Source: Actinomadura terrae
GTDB lineage: Bacteria > Actinomycetota > Actinomycetes > Streptosporangiales > Streptosporangiaceae
Assembly: GCF_022751215.1 (NCBI RefSeq)
Contig: NZ_JAICDG010000010.1
Span: forward strand, 1 to 64,000
Direction: 5' to 3'
DNA: 64,000 nt
The notes under the pieces are model-generated. The model made no database searches and was not told the DNA's origin. It saw nothing but the letters and a program-made list of their open reading frames with translations. The position numbers and the translations under genes were made by a program. Positions 25,816 through 32,533 of the stretch are shown piece after piece. Numbering within the stretch: the stretch's first letter is position 1; each line of letters starts with the position of its first letter.

Positions 25816-26666
25816 GAACTTGCCCCCTGTGCCCCTTGGGCCTCCTGCGCCCGCCGTGCCCGCTGGGCGCGCGCCGAGGCGTACAGGCAGACGGCGGCGG
25901 CGGTCGCGAGGTTCAGGCTCTCGGCGCGGCCGTGGATCGGCACCCGGACGACCTCGTCGACGTGCCGGAGGATCTCCTCGGGCAGCCCCCACGCCTCGTT
26001 GCCGAACACCCAGGCGGTGGGGCGGGCGAGGAGCCCGTCGTCGATGCACTCGTCCAGCGTGCGCTCGCCCGCGCCGTCGGCGGCGAGGACGGTGAGCCCG
26101 GCGCCGCGCAGCTCGGGGATCAGGGTGTCGAAGCGCGGGCCGACCACGACCGGCAGGTGGAACAGGCTGCCCGCCGAGGCGCGCACGCACTTGCCGTTGT
26201 AGGGGTCGACGGACGCGTCGGTGAACACGACCGCCTCCGAGCCCGCCGCGTCGGCGGTGCGCAGCACCGTCCCGGCGTTGCCGGGATCGCGGACGTGCGC
26301 GAGCACGGTCACGAGCTCGGGGCCGGACTCCAGCGCGGCGCCGAGCGGGACGTCGAGGAACCCGCAGACGGCCAGCAGCCCCTGGGGCGTGACCGTCTGC
26401 GCCAGCTCGGCCATGACCTCGCCGCTGACCCGCAGCACCGGCGCACCGGCCTGCTCGGCGGCCAGCACCAGCTCGGGGTGGCGCGCCTCGGCCTCGGCCG
26501 TGGTGAACAGCTCGGCGAGGCCGCCGGGGATCAGCAGCGCCTCCCGCACCGCCTGCGGTCCCTCGGCGAGGAACCGGCCCTCACGGCGCCGGAAGGCGCG
26601 CTTGGCGAGCCGGCGAGCCGCCTTCACCCGTGGTGATCGGAGGGAGGTCAGCTCGCGGCCCGCCAT
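25806..26666 (-). CDS. TrmH/SpoU-family RNA 2'-O-methyltransferase
   Basis: 286 residues. The N-terminal substrate-binding domain (FLAEGPQAVREALL) precedes a SPOUT methyltransferase domain with its knot motifs: motif 1 LAHVRDPGNAGTVLRTADAAG, motif 2 region TAWVFGNEAWGLP and motif 3 RVPIHGRAESLNLATAAAVC. It probably methylates a ribose in rRNA (23S-type family). The position after rplT is conserved in actinobacteria. The C terminus (after residue ~265) is a repetitive Ala/Gln/Arg run. The gene stop is part of the 11-base tandem repeat. Confidence 0.92.
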   Translation of the reverse strand: MAGRELTSLRSPRVKAARRLAKRAFRRREGRFLAEGPQAVREALLIPGGLAELFTTAEAEARHPELVLAAEQAGAPVLRVSGEVMAELAQTVTPQGLLAVCGFLDVPLGAALESGPELVTVLAHVRDPGNAGTVLRTADAAGSEAVVFTDASVDPYNGKCVRASAGSLFHLPVVVGPRFDTLIPELRGAGLTVLAADGAGERTLDECIDDGLLARPTAWVFGNEAWGLPEEILRHVDEVVRVPIHGRAESLNLATAAAVCLYASARAQRARRAQEAQGAQGASSRT

Positions 26667-26677
26667 GTCGCTGTGAT

Positions 26678-26706
26678 CGCCTGAGTGCCGGTCGCCGGCT
26701 CAGGCG
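26678..26706 (-). terminator. Terminator hairpin spanning the rplT stop codon
   Basis: CGCCTGAG (26678-26685) pairs with CTCAGGCG (26699-26706), with an inner CCGG/CCGG stem. The hairpin includes the TGA of rplT and lies 12 bases before the SpoU start. It likely ends or attenuates the infC-rpmI-rplT transcript. Confidence 0.65.
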
Positions 26707-27077
26707 GCCTCCGAACCCTCGGCCGGGAGGGCGTCCTTGGCGACCTTGACCAGGGCGGCGAACGCGGCGGCGTCGTTCACGGCGAGCTCGGCGAGCATGC
26801 GCCGGTCGACCTCGACCTCGGCCGCCTTCAGGCCCTGGATGAACCGGTTGTAGGTGATGCCGTTCGCGCGGGCGGCGGCGTTGATCCGCTGGATCCACAG
26901 CCGGCGGAACTGGCCCTTGCGGTCCTTGCGGTCCCGGAAGGCGTAGGTCATCGAGTGGAGCTGCTGCTCCTTGGCCTTGCGGTACAGGCGCGACCGCTGG
27001 CCGCGGTAGCCGCTCGACCGCTCCAGGACGACCCGACGCTTCTTGGCGGCGTTGACCGCCCGCTTCACGCGTGCCAC
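26700..27077 (-). CDS. rplT: 50S ribosomal protein L20
   Basis: 125 residues; binds 23S rRNA early in 50S assembly. Start MARVKRAVNAAKKRR, then YRGQRSRLYRKAKEQ and LWIQRINAAARANG, are diagnostic. The GTG start at 27077 has AAGGAG 8 bases upstream. In several bacteria L20 represses the infC-rpmI-rplT operon; the leader hairpin upstream of infC may be relevant. Confidence 0.98.
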   Translation of the reverse strand: MARVKRAVNAAKKRRVVLERSSGYRGQRSRLYRKAKEQQLHSMTYAFRDRKDRKGQFRRLWIQRINAAARANGITYNRFIQGLKAAEVEVDRRMLAELAVNDAAAFAALVKVAKDALPAEGSEAA

Positions 27078-27147
27078 GTGATGGACTCCTTCGTGGGGGC
27101 CGGGGCCATCCGGGCCTCGGCCGGTCGCTGATGTTGCCGGTCGGGTA

Positions 27148-27342
27148 CTACTTGCGCAGCAGCTTCTTGATGTTCTTCGCGTCCGCGGGGGCCACCACGG
27201 CGGGGCCGGACAGCCGGCGGGTCCGCTTGCTCGGCTTGTGCTCGAGCAGGTGGTTCTTGTTGGCGCGGCGGCGCATCACCTTGCCGGAGCCGGTCAGCTT
27301 GAACCGCTTCTTGGCACCGCTGTGGGTCTTGGTCTTCGGCAT
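27148..27342 (-). CDS. rpmI: 50S ribosomal protein L35
   Basis: 64 residues, starting MPKTKTHSGAKKRFKLTGSG and ending in the family's basic tail KNIKKLLRK. The start is the ATG at 27342 with GGGAG about 12 bases upstream; the frame stays open above it but only in leader sequence. It lies 70 bases before rplT and 281 bases after infC. Confidence 0.98.
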   Translation of the reverse strand: MPKTKTHSGAKKRFKLTGSGKVMRRRANKNHLLEHKPSKRTRRLSGPAVVAPADAKNIKKLLRK

Positions 27343-27448
27343 GGTCGCCGTCGTCTCCCTCGCTGTGTGGCCCCCGCGCGGCGGCACGGTGGCGCGCCTG
27401 AATCGGCGCATCGCACGGAACCCCGTGTGACGCGCCGGGTCAGGCTTC

Positions 27449-27477
27449 AATGTACGTGCGTCACGACCCCGCGAAAC
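27449..27477 (-). promoter_or_regulatory. Possible internal promoter for rpmI-rplT
   Basis: Minus strand -10 TACATT (27449-27454) with a poor -35 (GTTTCG) 17 bases upstream. It is flanked by an inverted GTGACG/CGTCAC pair. It sits in the 281-base gap after infC, which holds no gene and otherwise only GC-rich inverted repeats. Confidence 0.25.
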
Positions 27478-27623
27478 CGCGAGGGCGCGATACGGACCCG
27501 CCCGGTGAGGCGTGCCCTGGTGACCGGTTCACCCCGCGCCGCCCCGGATCTCCGGGCTCGCCGCCGGCCTCCCGGCGCTCGGCTCCGCCGAAGGTCCCCG
27601 CGGGGGCGGGCACCGGCCGGGCC

Positions 27624-28187
27624 TCAGGCGGTGCCGGCGTCGCGGCTCGCGGCGCGCTCGGCCTTGGCCTCCGCCTTCTTCTTGTGCGGACCGAGCACCA
27701 TGATCATGTTCCGGCCGTCCTGCTTGGGCCGCGACTCGACGAAGCCGAGTTCCTCGACGTCGTCGGCGAGCCGCTGGAGCAGCCGGTAACCGAGCTCGGG
27801 ACGGGACTGCTCACGACCACGGAACATGATCGTGACCTTCACCTTGTCCCCGGCCTTCAGGAACCGCACCACGTGACCCTTCTTGGTCTCGTAGTCGTGC
27901 GGGTCGATCTTCGGGCGGAGCTTGATCTCCTTGATGACCGTGTGCGCCTGGTTCTTCCGCGCCTCACGCGCCTTCATCGCGGACTCGTACTTGAACTTGC
28001 CGTAGTCCATGAGCTTGGCGACGGGCGGGCGCGCGGTCGGCGCCACCTCGACGAGGTCGAGATCCGACTCGCGCGCGAGTTCAAGGGCCTTGGCGATGGG
28101 CACGATGCCCACCTGTTCGCCGTTCGGGCCGACGAGCCGGACCTCGGGCACGCGAATGCGGTCGTTGATACGCGGTTCGGCGCTGAT
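27624..28187 (-). CDS. infC: Translation initiation factor IF-3, ATC start codon
   Basis: Binds the 30S subunit, blocks premature 50S joining and checks the start codon. 187 residues. The protein starts ISAEPRINDRIRVPEVRLVG, exactly where IF3 normally begins. The first codon is ATC (28185-28187), with a perfect AGGAGG 4-5 bases upstream. The first GTG (28151) would remove the conserved RINDRIR segment. Non-standard start codons are a known feature of infC and allow autoregulation, since IF3 rejects them. Downstream motifs LMDYGKFKYE and KIDPHDYETK are intact. A terminator-like hairpin lies in the leader. Confidence 0.97.
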   Translation of the reverse strand: MSAEPRINDRIRVPEVRLVGPNGEQVGIVPIAKALELARESDLDLVEVAPTARPPVAKLMDYGKFKYESAMKAREARKNQAHTVIKEIKLRPKIDPHDYETKKGHVVRFLKAGDKVKVTIMFRGREQSRPELGYRLLQRLADDVEELGFVESRPKQDGRNMIMVLGPHKKKAEAKAERAASRDAGTA

Positions 28188-28751
28188 GGGACCTCCTTGG
28201 GGCCGTTCTCAAGTTCGTAGACCGGTCGTACCCCGAGGCTCTCACGCGAAAAGCCCCGCACGACTCACGTACGGGGCCACCTTCGGTCTCCCCGTACGGC
28301 GGAACCGCCCGGGGACGACGGCGGAACGAGCGCGCGGCGCGCGTTTCGCCGGACCGAGACCCACCGGCCGCACGGCCGGTCAGGTGGGAGGTGGCCTCCG
28401 CTTGAGCGCCCGGCACGCGCCATCGCCTCGATCGCGCGCACAGGGCCGGTCGGCCTCCAAGACTACCACCTGCGCAGCCCTGGCGCGCCCTGCCGGTTCG
28501 CTCCTCGTTCGTCCGGTTCTCCCGCGCTCGCCCGCCTGTTCGTCCGCCATCTCGCGGGATCGCGCGCTCACGGCGGTCCCGGGGTACGTCCCCGTCTACA
28601 ACCGGCCGCGCGGGCGGGCCATTCCCTCGTGGCGCGGCCCGGACGGGTGAGGTTCTTCTGGCCCGCCGGGTCTCTCGGCGCGGGGGGCGCGGCTTGTTAC
28701 GGTAGGGCGGACGACGGCCCGGTGGGGCCGGCACCAGGGAGGTCTCCCGCG
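28188..28751. other. 564-base divergent intergenic region between infC and the NUDIX gene
   Basis: It contains the infC ribosome-binding site, the terminator-like hairpin at 28249-28277, and a second perfect hairpin ACCGGCCG-CA-CGGCCGGT at 28363-28380. A lone TAGTCT -10-like hexamer (minus strand, near 28460) is a possible infC promoter without a good -35. On the plus strand TTACGGT near 28694 could serve the NUDIX gene. I see no coding frame with typical codon bias and no RNA gene. Confidence 0.6.
28249..28277 (-). terminator. Terminator-like attenuator in the infC leader
   Basis: Minus strand: GCCCCGTACG, 5-base loop, CGTGCGGGGC, then TTTTC. This is a 10-base stem with one G-T pair and a T run. 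It ends about 62 bases before the infC start. No minus-strand gene lies upstream, so it must act in the infC leader. Attenuation of infC-rpmI-rplT by L20 is known in other bacteria, which makes this a plausible control element. Confidence 0.65.
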
Positions 28752-29279
28752 ATGCCCTCGGTCGAGGCCGGCGCCCCCGGCCCCCTCACCGGCATGTCCC
28801 CGGTCAGGCTTCAGTTCGCGCAGAAGGCGTTCATCGAGGCCCGCGGCAGGCTGCTGCTGGTCCGCAAGTCGGCGGAGGACCCCTTCCAGCCCGGCCGCTG
28901 GGAGGTGCCCGGGGGCCGGCTGGAGGTGGAGGAGGACCTCGATCTGGACGACCACGTCCGCCGGGAGGTCTGGGAGGAGGTCGGCCTGAAGATCGACCCG
29001 GGCCCGCCCTTCCACCTGTGGCAGTGGTTCATGCCCGACCTCGACACCAGGGCCCGCGACGCGCGGGCCCGGAACGCGCGGATCCGCGTGGTCGCGACGG
29101 CCCGCCGCTGCCGCCCGCTGTCGCTGGACGCCGACCTCGGCAACCAGGAGGCCGGCGACCATCTGGCCGAGTGCGCCTGGGTGCCGCTGGCCGAGGTCGG
29201 CGGGTACGCGCTGATCCCGAGCCTGCGCCCGGTGATGCGGGCCTACCTGTCGCGCTCCGGCCTGTCGCGGTCCGGCTGA
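28752..29279 (+). CDS. NUDIX hydrolase
   Basis: 175 residues; hydrolyses a nucleoside diphosphate linked to another group, exact substrate unknown. The NUDIX box is visible as GGRLEVEEDLDLDDHVRREVWEEVGL (quoted in two parts: GGRLEVEEDLD and REVWEEVGL), with two extra residues between the usual spacings. The ATG at 28752 has GGGAGG about 8 bases upstream. The frame is open further upstream but without codon bias. An ATG at 28794 is also possible. The last codons are a 15-base tandem duplication (LSRSGLSRSG). A PfkB-like gene follows after 7 bases. Confidence 0.85.
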   Translation: MPSVEAGAPGPLTGMSPVRLQFAQKAFIEARGRLLLVRKSAEDPFQPGRWEVPGGRLEVEEDLDLDDHVRREVWEEVGLKIDPGPPFHLWQWFMPDLDTRARDARARNARIRVVATARRCRPLSLDADLGNQEAGDHLAECAWVPLAEVGGYALIPSLRPVMRAYLSRSGLSRSG

Positions 29280-29286
29280 GCCGCCG

Positions 29287-30228
29287 ATGGACGTCGCGGC
29301 CCCCTCGCCCGCGCTGTCGCCCGGCCTGGACGGCGCGGCGCGCCGCCGGTTCTCGCTGTTCGTCATGGGCGACGTGCGGGTCGAGGCGCGCGCGTCCCTG
29401 CCCGACGTGCGGTTCGGCGAGCTGACGGCGGACCGGCTGTCCTACGCGCCGGCGCGGGCGCTGGTCGCGGGGACGGCCGTCAACATGGCGCGGTGCGCGG
29501 TCGGCTACTTCCGCAGGGTGAGCGTGCTGGGCAAGGTCGGGGACGACGCGTTCACGCCGGTGATCCGGCGGGAGCTGCGGCGGCTCGGCGTCCGCGACCT
29601 GCTGCGCGTGGAGGAGGGCGCGGCGAACGGGGTGACGGTGATGCTGCGGGACCGCCCGGACGGCGACGGCCCCGGCGTGCGGCTGCTCGTGGCGGCGGAG
29701 GACGCGCCGGGGCGGCGGCTGACCGAGTCGGAGGTGCGCGCCGCGTCCGCCGGCATCCGCCGCGCCGACGCGCTGTTCGTCGACGGGTACGCGCTGCTGT
29801 CGCCGGTGTCGCGGGCGGCGCTGCGCACGGCCGCGGAGGTCGCGCGGGACGCGGGGACGCTGGTCGCCTTCGACCTCGTCCCGCACGACATCGACGGGCG
29901 GCTGCCCGCGCTCGACGTGCTGCCGGCGCTGTCGCTCGCCGACGTGGTGTTCACCGAGGCGCCCACGGTGGCGCGGCTGCTCGGGCACGAGCCGCCGGCC
30001 GGGTCGGGCGAGATGCGCGACCTACTGCCCGCGCTGGACCGGGCGGCGCCGGGGCGCCCGCTGTGGCTGCTGCGGTTCGGGGCGACGTCGCTGGAGCACG
30101 TGCTGGCCTACCAGCGGGACCGGCTGCTGATGGAGTACCCGACCGGGTACGGGGCGGGGGCGGCGCGCGCGGGCTTCGGCGACCGGCTCGCGTCGAGCGA
30201 GCTGTACTGGTGGCTGTCGCGGCGCTGA
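29287..30228 (+). CDS. PfkB-family carbohydrate kinase homologue, catalytic Asp replaced
   Basis: 313 residues with a ribokinase/PfkB fold. The first family signature is present (AGTAVNMARCAVGYF, then VSVLGKVGDDAF). The second signature, normally DTxGAGD with the catalytic Asp, reads PTGYGAGA: Ala292 replaces the Asp, and only about 20 residues follow instead of a full C-terminal helix pair. Asp299 (GFGD) is nearby but out of register. The protein may be inactive as a kinase or act as a binding protein. It is co-oriented with the NUDIX gene (7-base gap) and convergent with the HIT-like gene (15-base gap). Confidence 0.8.
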   Translation: MDVAAPSPALSPGLDGAARRRFSLFVMGDVRVEARASLPDVRFGELTADRLSYAPARALVAGTAVNMARCAVGYFRRVSVLGKVGDDAFTPVIRRELRRLGVRDLLRVEEGAANGVTVMLRDRPDGDGPGVRLLVAAEDAPGRRLTESEVRAASAGIRRADALFVDGYALLSPVSRAALRTAAEVARDAGTLVAFDLVPHDIDGRLPALDVLPALSLADVVFTEAPTVARLLGHEPPAGSGEMRDLLPALDRAAPGRPLWLLRFGATSLEHVLAYQRDRLLMEYPTGYGAGAARAGFGDRLASSELYWWLSRR

Positions 30229-30252
30229 TCCCGGCTCCGGCGGTCAGCGGCG
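30223..30252. terminator. Possible bidirectional terminator between convergent genes
   Basis: GCGCTGA and TCAGCGGC, the two facing stop codons with flanks, are inversely repeated around a 15-base GC-rich centre. Both transcripts probably end here. Confidence 0.35.
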
Positions 30253-30966
30253 CGCGGCCTCGACGGCGGCGGCCGCCCGCCGCATGTCCCGGACGGTGCG
30301 CTGGAAGCGGCGCCTGCTTTCCGGCGTCCCGAACGTCTCCTGCCAGCGCCACGGCCCACCCGCTTGGGCACCTCCGGCGGCGTTTCCGGCGGCGGCGGTG
30401 ACGGCCCAGCGGAGGAACTGGCTTCGCACGCCGTCCCCCGCGTGGACGGTGGCGCGGCCCTCCTCCTCGACCAGCAGGTAGGAACGGCCCGCGCGGAAGC
30501 GCGCGCGCAGGGCGGCGTGCCCGGCCGGGACGCCGGGAAGGCCGCGCTCCTCCAGCACCGCGCGGACGCCCGGCGCCCCCGGCAGGAGGTGCCAGTGCGC
30601 GTGGTCGACGCACGCGCCGCCGCCCTGGGACGTCGCCGGGCCGTGTTCGAGCAGCAGCAGGTCGCCGCCGCCGTAGGCCGCGTCGTAGAGGCGGGAGACG
30701 TGGTCGCGCCAGCGGAGGGCCCGTCCCCACAGGCCGGCGCCGAACGCCCCGGCGCACTGGCGGTGGCGCCGCGTCACCAGGAGGAGGTGGCCGCGCGCGA
30801 GCGGCGCCACGTCCGGGATCAGCAGGAACGCGGCGTCGCGGGCGAGCACGGACGACTCGCCGGGGAGCCCGGCCATGGCGTTGACGCGGAACCGCAGCGG
30901 CGGGCACAGGACGCAGTCGTGGACGGGCGCGCCGCGGGTCGCGCTCCACGTCGATGGCCGGGCCAA
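30244..30966 (-). CDS. HIT-like (histidine triad) nucleotide-binding protein
   Basis: About 240 residues. The N-terminal metal-type CVLCPPL is followed by the HIT beta-sheet (LIPDVAPLARGHLLLVTRRH) and the active-site triad DHAHWHLLPG (H-x-H-x-H). HIT proteins are nucleotidyl hydrolases or transferases acting on AMP- or GMP-linked substrates. I prefer the TTG at 30966, which has AGGAGG 4 bases upstream and lies below a candidate promoter. An ATG at 31059 would add 31 low-complexity residues and lies upstream of that promoter's start point. The C-terminal ~90 residues are not recognised. It is divergent from the toroid gene. Confidence 0.75.
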   Translation of the reverse strand: MARPSTWSATRGAPVHDCVLCPPLRFRVNAMAGLPGESSVLARDAAFLLIPDVAPLARGHLLLVTRRHRQCAGAFGAGLWGRALRWRDHVSRLYDAAYGGGDLLLLEHGPATSQGGGACVDHAHWHLLPGAPGVRAVLEERGLPGVPAGHAALRARFRAGRSYLLVEEEGRATVHAGDGVRSQFLRWAVTAAAGNAAGGAQAGGPWRWQETFGTPESRRRFQRTVRDMRRAAAAVEAARR

Positions 30967-31048
30967 CCGTCCTCCTGCGCTGGGAACCGCACGGGTTCTC
31001 CCCTCCCAGCGTGCCCGGTGGCCGGGCGTCCCGCTCCGTCCGGGTGCC

Positions 31049-31099
31049 GATACAGACATGGCACCCGCGGGGTACAAATCGTGGCGAAGCGGGCATAAA
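31049..31099. promoter_or_regulatory. Overlapping divergent promoters (HIT-like gene and toroid gene)
   Basis: Minus strand: TTGTAC (31072-31077), 17 bases, TGTATC (31049-31054). Plus strand: GGTACA (31071-31076), 17 bases, CATAAA (31094-31099). The two -35 elements share the same bases, so the promoters would compete or be co-regulated. Each hexamer is only a moderate match. Confidence 0.35.
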
Positions 31100-31119
31100 G
31101 CCAACAGAAGGCGATCACC

Positions 31120-32499
31120 GTGCACCAGTCTCCCCCCGAACCCCCGCTTCCGCGGCCCACCCGTGCCGCCCGTCCGGCCGAACCGTCCCCGGTCGCCGAG
31201 GCCGTGATCGACATGGCCGTCCTCGTGACGCGGCTGGAGGAGTCGCTCGACGTGCTGCGCGACACCTACGCGCCCGCGCTCGGCGCGGGCGGCGGGTGGT
31301 ACCACGAGCTCGCGCGGCCCGAGCCGGGGACGACCGCGACGGCCCTCGGCCTGCTGGCGTTCGTGGAGACCGGGCGCCCCTTCGAGTACTTCCACGAGGG
31401 GCTGGCGCTGCTCGCCGCGCGGCAGGCCGCCTCCGAGGACGCGCTGCGCGACGGCGGCTGGGCCACCCGGACGAGCCTCGGCATGCCCGTCGTCGAGGCC
31501 ACCGGCTGGATCGCCCGGTTCCTCGCCCGCGCCCGCTGCGACCTGCGCGAGGACGCGCCCGACCTGCGGCGGGCCTACCGGTGGCTGCTGCGCAACCAGA
31601 ACCCCGACGGCGGCTGGGGCTCGCTGCGCGGCTGCCCCTCGCGGGTGTGGCTGACGTGCCTGGCGCTGCGGGCGCTGAGCCAGCTCAACCCGCACGACCC
31701 GGCGGTCGACCGGGGCGTGGAGTGGCTGACCGCCGACCGGACCGCGCACCGCCCCGGCTGGGGCCCCACCCCGGACGCCGCGCCCACCGTCACCCACACG
31801 GCGTTCGCGCTGGTGACGCTGGCCGAGGCGCGCCCGGAGCTGCGGACCGAGCGGCTGCTGGACGCCCACGACTGGCTCGCGGAGGGGCTGGACGGCGACG
31901 ACGACCACATCTGGATCGAGACCTACGACGTCTGCCCGCCGGGCGCCGGGTCGGCCGCCGTCTGCCGGCTCGCGCTGTGGCACTACGGGCTGCCGATCGC
32001 GCTCGTCGCGCTGCTGCGCGACCCCCGCGGCCCGCGCGGCCCGGCCGTCGCCCGCGTGTTCCGCGCGCTCGTGCGCGGCGAGATCACCGGTCCCCGCTGG
32101 ACCACCCATCCCGGCGGCGGGCGCACCTCGTTGTGGACGCTGTGGTGGCGGCTGGAGAGCCTGGTCGCGCTCACCCGGCTCCCGCTCGCGGGGGGCGCCG
32201 ACGTGCTGCACTGGCTGCCGGACGCGACGATCGTGCAGCACGCCCACGCGCGCGAACTCCCCCTCGCCGCGCTGCTGCCGCACCACCGGCGGCTGGAGCC
32301 GGTGGCGCTCGTCCGGCGGCACTGGTCGGCGCTGCTGCTGGCCTGCATCTGCCTCGGCAGCGCGTTCGGCGTCACGACGGGCGCGTGGGGCTGGCGGGAC
32401 TTCTGGCTGAGCGTGATCCTGCCGATCGTGCTGACGATGGTGGACGAGTCGGTGAAGCGGCGGCGCGGCCCGCGCGACCCGCCGCTCGACCCGACCTGA
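31120..32499 (+). CDS. Alpha/alpha-toroid (prenyltransferase/squalene-cyclase repeat) protein
   Basis: 459 residues. Repeated helical hairpins have QW-type motifs, clearest at LLRNQNPDGGWGS (about residues 160-175), and GTTATALGLLAF and THTAFALVTLAEA are typical toroid helices. One hydrophobic segment lies near the C terminus (SALLLACICLGSAFG and WLSVILPIVLTMV), so it may be membrane-associated. An acidic GLDGDDDH stretch is present, but the surrounding DxDDTA cyclase motif is not, so enzyme activity is doubtful. The GTG start at 31120 has GAAGGCGA upstream. It is divergent from the HIT-like gene and convergent with aroE. Substrate and role are unknown. Confidence 0.75.
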   Translation: MHQSPPEPPLPRPTRAARPAEPSPVAEAVIDMAVLVTRLEESLDVLRDTYAPALGAGGGWYHELARPEPGTTATALGLLAFVETGRPFEYFHEGLALLAARQAASEDALRDGGWATRTSLGMPVVEATGWIARFLARARCDLREDAPDLRRAYRWLLRNQNPDGGWGSLRGCPSRVWLTCLALRALSQLNPHDPAVDRGVEWLTADRTAHRPGWGPTPDAAPTVTHTAFALVTLAEARPELRTERLLDAHDWLAEGLDGDDDHIWIETYDVCPPGAGSAAVCRLALWHYGLPIALVALLRDPRGPRGPAVARVFRALVRGEITGPRWTTHPGGGRTSLWTLWWRLESLVALTRLPLAGGADVLHWLPDATIVQHAHARELPLAALLPHHRRLEPVALVRRHWSALLLACICLGSAFGVTTGAWGWRDFWLSVILPIVLTMVDESVKRRRGPRDPPLDPT

Positions 32500-32500
32500 C

Positions 32501-32533
32501 CCTCAGCCGGTCCTCGGCCGGCCCTCAGCCGGC
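32501..32533 (-). repeat. Three-unit 11-base tandem repeat at the aroE stop codon
   Basis: Plus-strand units CCTCAGCCGGT (32501-32511), CCTCGGCCGGC (32512-32522), CCTCAGCCGGC (32523-32533). The aroE stop is TCA at 32525-32527 in the last unit. The units fill the gap to the convergent toroid gene (stop at 32497-32499). Confidence 0.8.

Noticed and set aside
28629..28751. N-terminal extension of the NUDIX protein
   Set aside because: Codon bias is poor, and a good ribosome site supports the ATG at 28752.
31900..31935. DxDD class II terpene cyclase motif in the toroid protein (GLDGDDDH)
   Set aside because: The motif context DxDDTA is missing and the acidic run may be chance, so no cyclase activity is claimed.
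30967..32322. Extension of the HIT-like gene to a 692-codon frame
   Set aside because: The added part is the antisense shadow of the toroid gene.
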